64,000 bases of DNA, taken from Diaphorobacter aerolatus. Lineage in GTDB: Bacteria; Pseudomonadota; Gammaproteobacteria; Burkholderiales; Burkholderiaceae_C. Of this stretch, positions 29,349-38,585 are shown piece by piece (the stretch's first letter is position 1; every line of letters starts with the position of its first letter). The stretch spans positions 1,736,001 to 1,800,000 of the forward strand of contig NZ_CP060783.1 of the NCBI RefSeq assembly GCF_014489535.1. Direction: 5' to 3'. A model generated the notes under the pieces. The model did not search any database. It was not told the origin of the DNA and worked only from the letters and a program-made list of their open reading frames with translations. A program made the translations under genes and the position numbers.

Positions 29349-30113
29349 ATGTCAATAAACCCGCAAGTGTCAGAGACTGATGCAGCCAATACAGTACCCG
29401 ACGCAAAGACGGCAATGGGATGGATGCATACAGCGCGCTTTTTCACCACGGCCGCACAACTCGACCAGTTGCCCGTGGTGACGGTCCCCGAGATCGCGTT
29501 CGTGGGCCGCTCCAACGCGGGCAAATCCACCTGCATCAACACCCTCACGCAGCAAAAGCAGCTGGCGTTCGCGTCGAAGAAACCCGGTCGCACGCAGCAC
29601 ATCAACCTGTTCTCACTGGGTCGGCAAGGCGTGACCGACGCGATTCTGGCCGACCTGCCGGGCTATGGCTATGCGGCGGTTTCGCGTTCGGACAAGCAGC
29701 GCTGGCAGCGTGTCATGCTCAATTATCTGGTGAGCCGCCCAAGCCTCACGGCGATCGTGCTGCTGTGCGATCCGCGCCTCGGGCTGACCGAGCTTGACGA
29801 GGCGCTGCTCGAAGCCGTCCGTCCACGCGTCGAGGCGGGCATGAAGTTTCTCGTGATACTGACCAAGGCCGACAAGCTCACGCGCAGCGAGCAGGCCAAG
29901 GTGCTGTCGATCACCAAACTCAATGCCGGTGGCGGCGAGGTGCGATTGTTCTCGGCGCTCAAGAAACAGGGCGTGGACGATGTCGCCAGGCTGCTGTGGC
30001 AGTGGGCGCACCCTCCCGAGAGCGAGAAGCTGCGCGCCGCTTCGACATCATCCCAGGACGGCGGCGATGACGCCCAACCGGATGCCGAAGACGAGGCTTC
30101 GTCCGAAGACTGA
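29349..30113 (+). CDS. engB: Ribosome biogenesis GTPase YihA/YsxC (EngB)
   Basis: A 254-residue TRAFAC GTPase required for large ribosomal subunit assembly. The start at 29349 (MSINPQVSET) is preferred; an upstream in-frame start at 29283 would overlap the cytochrome promoter region. GTPase motifs are G1 GRSNAGKS, G3 DLPGYGYA and G4 TKADKL, with the G5-like SALKKQG. The C-terminal acidic tail (residues about 225-254) is an extension beyond the common core and probably disordered. Confidence 0.95.
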   Translation: MSINPQVSETDAANTVPDAKTAMGWMHTARFFTTAAQLDQLPVVTVPEIAFVGRSNAGKSTCINTLTQQKQLAFASKKPGRTQHINLFSLGRQGVTDAILADLPGYGYAAVSRSDKQRWQRVMLNYLVSRPSLTAIVLLCDPRLGLTELDEALLEAVRPRVEAGMKFLVILTKADKLTRSEQAKVLSITKLNAGGGEVRLFSALKKQGVDDVARLLWQWAHPPESEKLRAASTSSQDGGDDAQPDAEDEASSED

Positions 30114-30132
30114 ACGCCGGGCACTCGGGCAC

Positions 30133-31014
30133 TCAGCGCCTGGCGTACAGAGACGGCTCGCCTTCGGGCCGGGTCTTGAAGCGCTTGTGTACCCAGTAGT
30201 ACTGCGCTGGCATTTTCCGGATCGCCGCTTCGAGTTCGCGGTTCATGCGTGCGGTGTCCGCCACATGGTCGTCCGTCGGAAAATTTTCCCAGGCGGGGGT
30301 GAGATGGGCCACGTAGCCATCGGGCGTCATCTCGTTGTAGAGCGCCACCACCTTGGCCTTTCCCAAACGTGCAAAACGGGATAGCGACGGAATCGTGGCC
30401 GTTTCCTGCACCGCAAAGAACGGCACGAAGACCGAATCGTTCCTGCCATAGTCCATGTCGGGCAAAAGATACAAGAGCCCGCCCTTACGCACGCAGGACA
30501 CGATGGGTTTGACGCCGTCGGCGCGATTGAGCATGCGCACGTTTCCGAAACGCTGCCTTCCCGCCATGAACCAAGCATCGAGCACGGGATCGGGATTGGT
30601 GGCAAAGATGGACGTGAACTCGCGCGTGGTATTCAGCGGAAGTGCCAGACCGCCTGCGTCCATGCTGTAGAAATGCGGCGCGAACACGATGGTCGGCGTG
30701 TCTCCCGCGAGTTCGTGAACCGCTCCTTCGAGTTTCACGCGGCTGCGAACCGTCGCTTCCGAGCCGAACCACAGCCAACTGCGATCCAGAAACGTCTGGC
30801 AGAAGACCTCGAAAGTCCGACGGGCCAAGGCCTTGCGCTGCGGCTCGGGCATCTCGGGAAAACACAATTCCAGATTGCGTAGCGCAATCCTGCGACGCTG
30901 CCTGGCCAGCACAAAAAGTACGCGCCCGACGAATTTCCCCAGCCCCCGCAGCACCGGAAGCGGCAACCCAGCCAGCACATGCATCAGGCCTACGCCCAGT
31001 TTGCTCCAGCTCAT
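30133..31014 (-). CDS. Lysophospholipid/lipid A acyltransferase, LpxL/LpxM family (second of a pair)
   Basis: A 293-residue inner-membrane-associated acyltransferase that adds secondary acyl chains to lipid A precursors. The HX4D catalytic motif is APHFYSMD near residue 123. RRIALRNLELCFPEM near residue 42 and the later YLLPDMDYGRNDSVF, FFAVQETATIPS segments fit the family, as does the ending QYYWVHKRFKTRPEGE. The start at 31014 overlaps the stop of its paralogue (ATGA). Which lipid A position it acylates cannot be told from sequence. Confidence 0.9.
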   Translation of the reverse strand: MSWSKLGVGLMHVLAGLPLPVLRGLGKFVGRVLFVLARQRRRIALRNLELCFPEMPEPQRKALARRTFEVFCQTFLDRSWLWFGSEATVRSRVKLEGAVHELAGDTPTIVFAPHFYSMDAGGLALPLNTTREFTSIFATNPDPVLDAWFMAGRQRFGNVRMLNRADGVKPIVSCVRKGGLLYLLPDMDYGRNDSVFVPFFAVQETATIPSLSRFARLGKAKVVALYNEMTPDGYVAHLTPAWENFPTDDHVADTARMNRELEAAIRKMPAQYYWVHKRFKTRPEGEPSLYARR

Positions 31015-31877
31015 TTCTGCACGTCCTCGACGGAGGGCGACATCTGAGGGTCCACGCGCGGCTGCTTGTAGCGGCCATAACCCCAAAGGTATTGCTCTGG
31101 ACATTGACGAATGGTTCGCTCCATGGCGGCGTTGATCTCTTGCACGGCGGCTTCCAGCGTGGGCGACAGTGGCGTCGCCAACTCCTCTACGTAAAGCCGA
31201 TAGCCGCGCCCCCAGGACATTCGCTCGCAACGCGCCACGATGATGGCCGCGCCGGTCTGCAGCGCAAGACGCGCGGCCAGTGTCATGGTGTAGGCATCGC
31301 GTCCAAAGAACGGAGACCAGATGCCAAGGCCCTGAGGGGGTACCTGATCGGGCAACAGCCCCACCGCCGAGCCCTTGCGCAAGGCCTTGATCATCTGGCG
31401 CACGCCAGCGAGCGTCGTCGGCACTGCCTGAACCCCGCCGCGATTGCGCGCGGTTTCGAGAATCTGCGCCAGCCATGCCTGCCGGGCCGGTCGATACAGC
31501 ACCGTAATGGCTCCATACTGCGCCGACCAGCGCTGGGCCGCGACCTGCACCGACAGCTCGAAGCAGCCAATGTGTGGCGTGAGAAACAAAATGCCTTTCT
31601 TCTGCGCAAAGGCGCTCTCGATGCAGTCGACACCCTCGATCGTGCAGCGCGGCAGGCTCCGGCCCAACCAGATGCGGGGCATCTCGAACACCATTCGCCC
31701 TGCGTGACCGACGGCCTTGCGCACCTGTGCGAACGAAAAACCGGCCTGTTTCGCGTTGTCCACAAAGCGGCGGCGATAGGTGGGAGACAACCCAAAGGTC
31801 ACCCAGCCCATGCCGGCCCCGACGAAGTGCAACAGGCCTATTGGCAACACGGACAAGAGTCGAAAGAAGGAAAGCAT
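31011..31877 (-). CDS. Lysophospholipid/lipid A acyltransferase, LpxL/HtrB family (first of a pair)
   Basis: A 288-residue paralogue of the next gene. A membrane-proximal N-terminal helix is followed by the catalytic motif LTPHIGCFE, in which the acidic residue is Glu (HX4E), a common variant. VLYRPARQAWL, GLLPDQVPPQG and the C-terminal QYLWGYGRYKQP fit the HtrB group. It diverges from metK across about 130 bases. Together the two probably add the two secondary acyl chains of lipid A. Confidence 0.9.
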   Translation of the reverse strand: MLSFFRLLSVLPIGLLHFVGAGMGWVTFGLSPTYRRRFVDNAKQAGFSFAQVRKAVGHAGRMVFEMPRIWLGRSLPRCTIEGVDCIESAFAQKKGILFLTPHIGCFELSVQVAAQRWSAQYGAITVLYRPARQAWLAQILETARNRGGVQAVPTTLAGVRQMIKALRKGSAVGLLPDQVPPQGLGIWSPFFGRDAYTMTLAARLALQTGAAIIVARCERMSWGRGYRLYVEELATPLSPTLEAAVQEINAAMERTIRQCPEQYLWGYGRYKQPRVDPQMSPSVEDVQK

Positions 31878-31942
31878 TTATACTATTGAATGTCGCTGAG
31901 TTAATGAGCAACTTGCAGAGCGACGTAAAACAAATCTGCTAA

Positions 31943-31998
31943 AGCGTTCGCCAAAGCTCCTATGGCTTGGGCAACGCCCCAAAAGCTGGAACTAGGAG
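31943..31998 (+). promoter_or_regulatory. Structured metK leader that can sequester the ribosome-binding site (candidate riboregulator)
   Basis: The 5' leader of metK has interlocking complementary segments. CCAAaGC (31951-31957) pairs with GCTTGG (31965-31970), leaving a loop that contains TCCTA (31958-31962). That loop can pair with the metK Shine-Dalgarno region TAGGA (31993-31997), making an H-type pseudoknot; extended, CTCCTA and TAGGAG are fully complementary. Separately GCGTT (31944-31948) pairs with AACGC (31973-31977), and TTGGGC with GCCCCAA (31967-31982) forms a competing hairpin. Several mutually exclusive folds involving the SD are what a translational switch looks like. It does not match the SAM or SAH riboswitch consensus sequences I know. 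Confidence 0.5.
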
Positions 31999-32006
31999 TT
32001 TATTCA

Positions 32007-33191
32007 ATGGCGAGCGACTTTCTCTTCACATCGGAATCGGTATCCGAAGGCCACCCCGACAAGGTAGCCGATCAGATCTCCGATGCAATTCTTGACGCTA
32101 TTTTCGCGCAAGACCCCCATAGCCGCGTGGCTGCCGAGACACTGACCAACACCGGTCTGGTGGTATTGGCCGGTGAAATCACCACCGGTGCCAACGTGGA
32201 CTACATCCAGGTGGCCCGCGACACGATCAAGCGCATCGGCTACGACAACACCGAATACGGCATCGACTACAAGGGCTGCGCCGTGATGGTGGCCTATGAC
32301 AAGCAAAGCCAGGACATCGCCCAGGGCGTGGACAGGGCGAGCGATGACGAACTCAACATCGGTGCTGGCGACCAGGGCCTGATGTTCGGCTACGCGTGCG
32401 ATGAAACGCCCGAGCTGATGCCCGCGCCGATCTACTATGCGCACCGCCTCGTCGAACGTCAGGCGCAGCTGCGCAAGGACGGCCGGCTGCCGTTCCTGCG
32501 CCCCGACGCCAAGAGCCAGGTCACGATGCGCTATGTCGATGGCAAGCCCCACAGCATCGACACCGTGGTCTTGTCGACGCAGCACAGCCCCGACCAGTCC
32601 GAGTCGGCATCCAGGATGAAGGCCAGCTTCAACGAAGCCATCATCGAGGAAATCATCAAGCCGGTGCTGCCCAAGGAATGGCTGCTGGACACCAAGTACC
32701 TGATCAATCCGACCGGCCGTTTCGTCGTCGGTGGCCCTCAGGGCGACTGCGGCCTGACCGGTCGCAAGATCATCGTGGACACCTACGGCGGTGCCTGCCC
32801 GCATGGCGGCGGCGCGTTCTCCGGCAAGGATCCGACGAAGGTGGACCGCTCCGCAGCCTACGCTGCACGCTACGTCGCCAAGAACGTGGTGGCCGCCGGT
32901 CTCGCACGCCAGTGCCAGGTGCAGGTGGCCTACGCGATCGGCGTCGCACGTCCGATGAACATCACGGTGTACACCGAAGGCACGGGCGTGATTCCCGATT
33001 CGGAAATCGCCAAGCTGGTTGCTGCCCAGTTCGACCTGCGTCCGCGCGGCATCATTGAAATGCTCGACCTGCGCCGTCCGATCTACGAAAAGACCGCCGC
33101 CTACGGCCACTTTGGCCGCGAAGAGCCGGAATTCACCTGGGAGCGCACCGACAAGGTAGCCGCATTGCGCGCTGCAGCCGGTTTGAAATAA
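32007..33191 (+). CDS. metK: S-adenosylmethionine synthase
   Basis: Makes S-adenosylmethionine from methionine and ATP; cytoplasmic tetramer. 394 residues from the start at 32007 ([11 protein letters not shown]), which follows a TAGGAG ribosome site at 31993-31998. Signatures: [26 protein letters not shown] (adenine/methionine loop), and the phosphate-binding [16 protein letters not shown]. An in-frame ATG at 31962 lies inside the structured leader and is an unlikely start. It ends in a strong terminator. SAM supply matters for the many methyltransferases nearby, though no direct coupling is implied. Confidence 0.97.
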   Translation: MASDFLFTSESVSEGHPDKVADQISDAILDAIFAQDPHSRVAAETLTNTGLVVLAGEITTGANVDYIQVARDTIKRIGYDNTEYGIDYKGCAVMVAYDKQSQDIAQGVDRASDDELNIGAGDQGLMFGYACDETPELMPAPIYYAHRLVERQAQLRKDGRLPFLRPDAKSQVTMRYVDGKPHSIDTVVLSTQHSPDQSESASRMKASFNEAIIEEIIKPVLPKEWLLDTKYLINPTGRFVVGGPQGDCGLTGRKIIVDTYGGACPHGGGAFSGKDPTKVDRSAAYAARYVAKNVVAAGLARQCQVQVAYAIGVARPMNITVYTEGTGVIPDSEIAKLVAAQFDLRPRGIIEMLDLRRPIYEKTAAYGHFGREEPEFTWERTDKVAALRAAAGLK

Positions 33192-33236
33192 CGCCTGCCG
33201 AGAGTCCCCCTCAAAGGGATTCCCAGTCCTGAAAAC

Positions 33237-33276
33237 AAAGCCGGAGGGCTCCACGCAACGGAGTCCTCCGGCTTTT
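33237..33276 (+). terminator. Rho-independent terminator of metK
   Basis: AAAGCCGGAGGGCTCC, a short loop, then GGAGTCCTCCGGCTTTT: a long GC-rich stem with one mismatch and a terminal T run. It also has an A-tract at the left, so it might work on both strands. Confidence 0.9.
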
Positions 33277-33409
33277 GTGCATCTGCAAGGCGTTGACTGT
33301 GCTGTCAAAAACCGCCTACGTGCGCTGTCTGCTTGCACCCACTCGCATCCCGCGTGCACGTTCCTATGCTGGAGCCATCCGAGTGGATTCAAATTTCAGG
33401 AGATCATTC

Positions 33410-33583
33410 ATGCTCAAGTGGGCCATCATTTTTGCCGTCGTCTCTCTCATCGCGGGTGTTTTCGGTTTCACCGGCGTCGCGGCAGGAGCGGCAAGCATCG
33501 CCAAGGTGCTGTTCTTCATCTTCCTGGTCATTGCCGTCATTTTCATCGTGCTCGCGGTTCTGGGAATCGGCGCCGTTGGATAG
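33410..33583 (+). CDS. DUF1328 family small membrane protein (YtjA-like)
   Basis: A 57-residue hydrophobic protein with two membrane helices (residues about 3-22 and 30-53) separated by a small Ala/Gly loop ([14 protein letters not shown]). This is the DUF1328/YtjA pattern. The start at 33410 has AGGAGA eleven bases upstream. Function unknown; members are often stress-inducible. It stands alone between two terminators. Confidence 0.88.
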   Translation: MLKWAIIFAVVSLIAGVFGFTGVAAGAASIAKVLFFIFLVIAVIFIVLAVLGIGAVG

Positions 33584-33607
33584 AAGTAGTAGAAATGACC
33601 AGAGCAG

Positions 33608-33632
33608 AAAGCCCGCGCACAGCGGGCTTTTT
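33608..33632 (+). terminator. Rho-independent terminator after the DUF1328 gene
   Basis: AAAGCCCGC, a 5-base loop, GCGGGCTTTTT. Compact GC-rich stem with a five-T tail. Confidence 0.9.
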
Positions 33633-33780
33633 GTTTGCAGCCCCTTTTGCGCCGCACCAGAATGGCCGTTCGGGCCTGGATTCCATTTCGGATACGGACA
33701 AACACCGCAATTTGTGAGCGAGTATTTACATTCGTTGAAACGCCTTGAATAAAACCTACACTCAACGACGCGCGCTCCGA

Positions 33781-33850
33781 AATTCATCACCCATCCCGGA
33801 ACAACATTTTCTCTTCCGATGAAAAACGGATGTTTCGGGACCGATGAATT
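33781..33850. repeat. Large imperfect inverted repeat upstream of cstA
   Basis: The left arm (33781-33807) reads AATTCATC then CCCGgAACAACAT; the right arm (33829-33850) reads ATGTTTCGGG then GATGAATT. The outer 8 bases are perfectly complementary and the inner blocks nearly so, with small interior loops. The dyad lies about 95 bases before the cstA start in a 310-base gap (33633-33944) that holds no gene. It could be an operator, an attenuator-like leader hairpin, or a palindromic repeat. Confidence 0.55.
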
Positions 33851-33944
33851 GACGCTCGATCCGTTGCGGTGCCGACGGGCATCGGATTTCGATTGACGCG
33901 ACCCAGGCGCGATTTCTTTATTCATGTTCTCGGGAGATATGGAT

Positions 33945-36029
33945 ATGCAGCAGGGTCAAACCGAAAGAAACTGGGCAAGTCTGCTCGGATGGATCATTCT
34001 CGCGGCAATCGGTGCCGGAGCGCTCGGCGTGGTGGCGCTGCGACGCGGCGAAGCCATCAACGCCATGTGGATCGTGGCGGCTGCGGTCTGCATTTATCTG
34101 GTGGCGTATCGCTTCTACAGCCGCTTCATTGCGGACAAAGTCATGCAGCTCGATCCCCGCCGCGCCACGCCGGCCGTGCTGCACAACGACGGACTCGACT
34201 ATGTGCCCACGAACAAACACATCCTGTTCGGGCATCACTTTGCGGCCATCGCCGGTGCGGGGCCGTTGGTAGGACCGGTGCTCGCCGCGCAGATGGGCTA
34301 TCTGCCCGGAACGCTCTGGCTGATTGCCGGGGTGGTATTTGCCGGAGCGGTGCAGGATTTCATGATTCTGTTCATCTCGTCGCGACGCAATGGACGTTCG
34401 CTCGGTGAGCTGGTTCGCGAGGAGATGGGACAGGTGCCGGGCACCATCGCGCTGTTCGGCGCCTATCTCATCATGATCATCATTCTCGCGGTGCTCGCGC
34501 TCATCGTGGTGAAGGCGCTCGCGGAAAGCCCCTGGGGCATGTTCACCGTGATGGCGACCATTCCCATCGCGCTGTTCATGGGTGTGTACATGCGCTACAT
34601 CCGCCCCGGTCACATCGGCGAGATTTCGGTGATCGGGCTGGTGCTGCTCATGCTGTCCATCTGGGGCGGCGGCAAGGTCGCTGCCGATCCGGTCTGGGGC
34701 CCCGCGTTCACCTTCACCGGCATGCAGATCACGTGGATGCTGATTGCCTACGGCGCGATTGCGTCGGTGTTGCCGGTGTGGCTGTTGCTCGCGCCGCGCG
34801 ACTATCTTTCCACCTTTCTCAAGATCGGCACCATCGTCGGTCTCGCGCTCGGCATCCTGTTCGTTGCGCCGCATCTGAAGATGCCCGCGCTCACCCAGTT
34901 CACCGACGGCACCGGCCCGGTCTGGAAGGGCACGCTGTTCCCGTTCCTGTTCATCACCATCGCTTGCGGAGCGGTCTCGGGCTTTCATGCGCTGATCTCC
35001 TCGGGCACCACGCCCAAGCTGCTGGACAGCGAACCCAACGCGCGCTACATCGGCTACGGCGGCATGCTGATGGAATCGTTCGTCGCCATCATGGCGATGG
35101 TCGCCGCCTGCGTGATCGAACCCGGCATCTATTTCGCGATGAACAGTCCACCGGCGCTCGTGGGCACCGACGTGCAGAGCGTTGCGGCCGCGGTCAGTCA
35201 GTGGGGCTTTGCCATCACGCCGGAGCAGCTCACGCAGGTGGCGGAGGACGTGGGCGAGCACACCATCCTTGCACGGGCGGGCGGCGCGCCAACGCTGGCG
35301 GTCGGCATCGCCTACATCCTGCATCAGCTGCTGCCGGGCGAGAACACCATGGCGTTCTGGTACCACTTCGCGATTCTGTTCGAGGCGCTGTTCATCCTGA
35401 CCGCTGTCGATGCCGGCACCCGCGCGGGCCGCTTCATGCTGCAGGACCTGCTCGGCAATTTCGTCCCCGCGCTCAAGCGCACCGACTCATGGGGCGCCAA
35501 CATCATCGCGACGGGCGGCTGCGTCGCGATGTGGGGTTGGCTGCTGTATCAGGGCGTGATCGACCCACTCGGCGGGGTGAACACGCTGTGGCCGCTGTTC
35601 GGAATCTCCAACCAGATGCTCGCCGCCATCGCGCTGATGCTGGCCACCGTCGTGCTGGTGAAGATGAAGCGCCAGCGCTATGTCTGGGTGACGATCCTGC
35701 CCGCCGCCTGGCTGGTGCTGTGCACGACGGCGGCCAGCCTGATCAAGCTGTTCGACCCCAATCCGGCGGTTGGCTTCACCAGCCTCGGCAAGAAATACAG
35801 CGACGCGGTGGCAAGCGGCCAGTTGATCGCACCTGCCAAGACCATGGAACAGATGCAGGCCATTGCCTTCAACGCCTACACCAATGCCACGCTCACGGCC
35901 GTCTTTCTGCTGGTGGTGTTCAGCGTGCTCTTCTACTCGGTCAAGATATCGCTCAAGTCGCTGAAATCGCCCGAACGCACAGACCGCGAAACGCCGTTCG
36001 AACCCGTACCCAACGCCGCAGCCGCATGA
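33945..36029 (+). CDS. cstA: CstA family carbon-starvation transporter (pyruvate/peptide)
   Basis: A 694-residue polytopic inner-membrane protein with some 16-18 hydrophobic helices. Signatures of the CstA N-terminal domain include [20 protein letters not shown] and [19 protein letters not shown]; later come [15 protein letters not shown] and the C-terminal [13 protein letters not shown]. Family members import pyruvate or peptides during carbon limitation. I chose the ATG at 33945 because GGGAGA lies nine bases upstream; ATGs at 33939 and 33924 are in frame but poorly spaced. ybdD follows at once, as is usual. Confidence 0.94.
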   Translation: MQQGQTERNWASLLGWIILAAIGAGALGVVALRRGEAINAMWIVAAAVCIYLVAYRFYSRFIADKVMQLDPRRATPAVLHNDGLDYVPTNKHILFGHHFAAIAGAGPLVGPVLAAQMGYLPGTLWLIAGVVFAGAVQDFMILFISSRRNGRSLGELVREEMGQVPGTIALFGAYLIMIIILAVLALIVVKALAESPWGMFTVMATIPIALFMGVYMRYIRPGHIGEISVIGLVLLMLSIWGGGKVAADPVWGPAFTFTGMQITWMLIAYGAIASVLPVWLLLAPRDYLSTFLKIGTIVGLALGILFVAPHLKMPALTQFTDGTGPVWKGTLFPFLFITIACGAVSGFHALISSGTTPKLLDSEPNARYIGYGGMLMESFVAIMAMVAACVIEPGIYFAMNSPPALVGTDVQSVAAAVSQWGFAITPEQLTQVAEDVGEHTILARAGGAPTLAVGIAYILHQLLPGENTMAFWYHFAILFEALFILTAVDAGTRAGRFMLQDLLGNFVPALKRTDSWGANIIATGGCVAMWGWLLYQGVIDPLGGVNTLWPLFGISNQMLAAIALMLATVVLVKMKRQRYVWVTILPAAWLVLCTTAASLIKLFDPNPAVGFTSLGKKYSDAVASGQLIAPAKTMEQMQAIAFNAYTNATLTAVFLLVVFSVLFYSVKISLKSLKSPERTDRETPFEPVPNAAAA

Positions 36030-36061
36030 GCGGACTTGCCATTCACGAGGAGGTCATCAAC

Positions 36062-36271
36062 ATGTTCGATCTTGAAAAACTCAAGCAGACCGGGAGCTAT
36101 CTCGGCCGCGCCGCACGCATGATGGTGGGCATGCCGGACTACGGAACCTATGTGCGGCACATGCAGGAGAACCACCCCGACAAGCCCTTCATGAGCTACG
36201 AAGAATTCTTCAGGAACCGCATCGACGCGCGCTACGGCGGTGGCTCGGCAAGCCCGGTGCGCTGCTGCTGA
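36062..36271 (+). CDS. ybdD: YbdD/YjiX family small protein
   Basis: A 69-residue protein with the family core [20 protein letters not shown] and the ending [12 protein letters not shown]. The start at 36062 has a strong GAGGAGG ribosome site 9 bases upstream. An ATG at 36026 overlapping the cstA stop is also in frame. YbdD-type proteins are encoded next to CstA-type transporters and are thought to be needed for their function. A Cys pair ends the protein (VRCC). Confidence 0.9.
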   Translation: MFDLEKLKQTGSYLGRAARMMVGMPDYGTYVRHMQENHPDKPFMSYEEFFRNRIDARYGGGSASPVRCC

Positions 36272-36295
36272 AGCGACGTCGAAACGCATCACCCG

Positions 36296-36324
36296 AAAGG
36301 CACGCCCCGGCGTGCCTTTGTTTT
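36296..36324 (+). terminator. Rho-independent terminator after ybdD
   Basis: AAAGGCACGCC, loop CC, GGCGTGCCTTTGTTTT: perfect 11-base stem and T-rich tail. Confidence 0.9.
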
Positions 36325-36380
36325 GCGTGCCGCAGCGTGACTACACACGACGATAGCCAGACACCTCGCCTGGTTTTATA

Positions 36381-36411
36381 AGTTGTACAATGCAACTAAA
36401 TCAGCTACACT
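36381..36411 (+). promoter_or_regulatory. Candidate promoter and dyad for the NAD salvage operon
   Basis: The dyad AGTTG-N7-CAACT (36381-36397) overlaps a possible -35 (TTGTAC, 36383-36388). Exactly 17 bases later is TACACT (36406-36411) as a -10, about 35 bases before the pncA-like start. A repressor site covering the -35 is suggested. I cannot name the regulator. Confidence 0.45.
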
Positions 36412-36446
36412 GACCTCATCAAGCCACTTGTGAAGGACTTCCCTCC

Positions 36447-37322
36447 ATGCCGCAGACCACCCGCAGTCCCGTCAGCACACAGCTTCTGATCATCGATCCG
36501 CAGAACGATTTCTGCGACCTGCCCGACGACAGGTGTCCGCTCGATGCGCGCACCGGTCAGCGCGTCGCTCCCGCATTGCCCGTGAAGGGAGCGCACGCCG
36601 ACATGCAGCGCCTGGCACGCTTCATCGGCAAGCACTGCGCGCGGATCGATGGCATCACCGTCACGCTGGACTCACACCAGCGCTACGACGTCGCCCACCC
36701 AAGTTTCTGGCAGAGGCGGGATGGATCCGAAGTACCGCCCTTCACGCCGATTCTCGCGAAGGAGGTGCGCGACGGCAGCTATGCTCCGCGCGATCCGCGA
36801 GCGCTGCAACGCGTGCTGGCCTACATGGACGCGCTTGAAACCCAGGGCCGCTATGTACTCATGGTCTGGCCCGTGCACTGTGTGATCGGCAGTTGGGGCC
36901 ACGGCGTGCATGCCGACGTGCTCGCCGCCTGTGATGAATGGCAGGTCACGCAGCGTCAGGCCGTTCGCAACGTCTTCAAGGGCATGAGCCCGTGGACCGA
37001 GCACTACAGCGCGATCAAGGCTGAAGTGCCCGACAGGGACGATCCCGAGACCGATGTGAACGAACGCCTGCTGCGCGACCTCGCGAAGGCCGACCGCCTC
37101 GTGGTTGGCGGAGAGGCCAGCAGCCACTGCGTGCGCGCGACGGTCGAAGACATCGTTCACTTCCTGCCGAAGCTGTCGCCGGACTGGACGCCGCAGCGCC
37201 TCGTGCTGCTGAGCGACTGCATGAGTCCCGTGCAAGGATTCGAGCGCGAGCATGCGGCGTTTCTCGATTCCATGCACACTCGGGGAGTGCAGTTGGCACA
37301 ATCGTCCGAGCTGCCCTTCTGA
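36447..37322 (+). CDS. Isochorismatase-fold cysteine hydrolase, nicotinamidase-like
   Basis: A 291-residue cysteine hydrolase. The catalytic triad of the nicotinamidase group is readable: Asp in LLIIDPQNDFCDLP (residue about 18), a Lys in the RNVFKGMSPWTEHYS region, and the Cys in ASSHCVRATVED near residue 226. The metal-binding TLDSHQRYDVAHP also fits PncA. It is longer than the typical 210-residue PncA. First gene of pncB-nadE-nadM, so conversion of nicotinamide to nicotinate is the natural role, but the length leaves some doubt. Confidence 0.85.
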   Translation: MPQTTRSPVSTQLLIIDPQNDFCDLPDDRCPLDARTGQRVAPALPVKGAHADMQRLARFIGKHCARIDGITVTLDSHQRYDVAHPSFWQRRDGSEVPPFTPILAKEVRDGSYAPRDPRALQRVLAYMDALETQGRYVLMVWPVHCVIGSWGHGVHADVLAACDEWQVTQRQAVRNVFKGMSPWTEHYSAIKAEVPDRDDPETDVNERLLRDLAKADRLVVGGEASSHCVRATVEDIVHFLPKLSPDWTPQRLVLLSDCMSPVQGFEREHAAFLDSMHTRGVQLAQSSELPF

Positions 37323-37355
37323 CTTTTTCATCGGCGTTCAATCAGCAAACACACC

Positions 37356-38582
37356 ATGCGAAGCCTAGACAAGCCCGTCATCTCCAGCCTGCTGGACACC
37401 GACCTCTACAAGTTCACCATGTGGCAGGCGCTGCTGCACCGCCACCCGCAGACCCAGGCCGAGTACCGCTTCGTGTGTCGCAATCGCCCGGGTTATCCGC
37501 TCACCGAATTGCTCGATGAGGTGAACGCCGAACTCGATGCACTGTGCAGCCTGCGCTTCACCAAGGACGAGCTTGACTACGTCGGCTCGCTGCGGTTCAT
37601 GAAGAGCGACTTCATCGACTTTCTGCGCATCTTCCAGTTCCAGCGCAATTTCATCCACGCGTGGGCGCAGGGCGAGACGCTCAACATCGTCGCCACCGGG
37701 CCTCAGGTGCATGTGATGGCGTTCGAGATCTTCGTGCTCGCCATCGTCAACGAGTTGTATTTCCGCCGTTTCGACAAGGAGGCTGCGCTCGCCGAGGGCC
37801 GCACGCGACTCGCCGCGAAGATCACCCATGTCCAGGCTCTTGCCCGCGAGGCCAAGCCGCTGCGCCATCCGTTCGAGCTGTTCGATTTCGGTGTGCGCCG
37901 CCGCTTCAGTGGCGAGTGGCAGCGCGAGGTGGTTACCGCCTTCGCGGAGCAGACCCCGCAATGGTTCAAGGGTACGAGCAACGTGCTGCTCGCGCGCGAC
38001 CTGAATCTCGTGCCCATCGGCACCATGGCCCACGAATATCTGCAGACCTATCAGGCGCTCGGCGTGCGCCTGCGCGACTTCCAGAAATACGCGCTCGAGG
38101 ACTGGGTGCAGGAGTATCGCGGCGACCTCGGCATCGCGCTCACCGACACCGTCGGCATGGATGCATTTCTTGCCGACTTCGATCTGTACTTTGCCAAGCT
38201 CTTCGACGGCCTGCGCCACGATTCGGGCGATCCGTATGCGTGGGGCGAGAAGGCGCTTGCGCACTACCGCCGTCTGCGCATCGACGCGAACACCAAGCGC
38301 TTCGTGTTCTCCGACGGCCTGAACGTGGACAGCGCGCTCGCGCTTTATCAGCACTTCGGAGATCGCGTGCAGCTTGGCTTCGGCATCGGCACGCAGCTCA
38401 CCAACGACATGGGACTTGAGCAGCTCAACATCGTCATGAAGATCGTGTATGCCAACGGCCAGCCCGTGGCCAAGCTCTCCGACAGTCCCGGCAAGACCAT
38501 GTGCGATGACGAAACCTTCCTCGCCTATCTGCGGCAGGTGTTCAACGTCGCCGAATCTCAACCCCAAGGCATGGAGAAATAA
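37356..38582 (+). CDS. pncB: Nicotinate phosphoribosyltransferase
   Basis: A 408-residue enzyme that makes nicotinate mononucleotide from nicotinate and PRPP. Substrate- and phosphate-binding segments are present: [17 protein letters not shown] at the N-terminus, [13 protein letters not shown] with the His that is phosphorylated, [12 protein letters not shown] and [11 protein letters not shown]. Starts 33 bases after the pncA-like stop and ends 3 bases before nadE. Complete. Confidence 0.96.
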   Translation: MRSLDKPVISSLLDTDLYKFTMWQALLHRHPQTQAEYRFVCRNRPGYPLTELLDEVNAELDALCSLRFTKDELDYVGSLRFMKSDFIDFLRIFQFQRNFIHAWAQGETLNIVATGPQVHVMAFEIFVLAIVNELYFRRFDKEAALAEGRTRLAAKITHVQALAREAKPLRHPFELFDFGVRRRFSGEWQREVVTAFAEQTPQWFKGTSNVLLARDLNLVPIGTMAHEYLQTYQALGVRLRDFQKYALEDWVQEYRGDLGIALTDTVGMDAFLADFDLYFAKLFDGLRHDSGDPYAWGEKALAHYRRLRIDANTKRFVFSDGLNVDSALALYQHFGDRVQLGFGIGTQLTNDMGLEQLNIVMKIVYANGQPVAKLSDSPGKTMCDDETFLAYLRQVFNVAESQPQGMEK

Positions 38583-38585
38583 AGC

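Noticed and set aside
31943-31998. Known SAM-II, SAM/SAH or SAH riboswitch in front of metK
   Set aside because: The sequence lacks the conserved core bases of these classes as I remember them; kept only as an unnamed structured leader.
33918-35366. 482-codon minus-strand frame opposite cstA
   Set aside because: Antisense shadow of CstA; no ribosome site and no conserved features.
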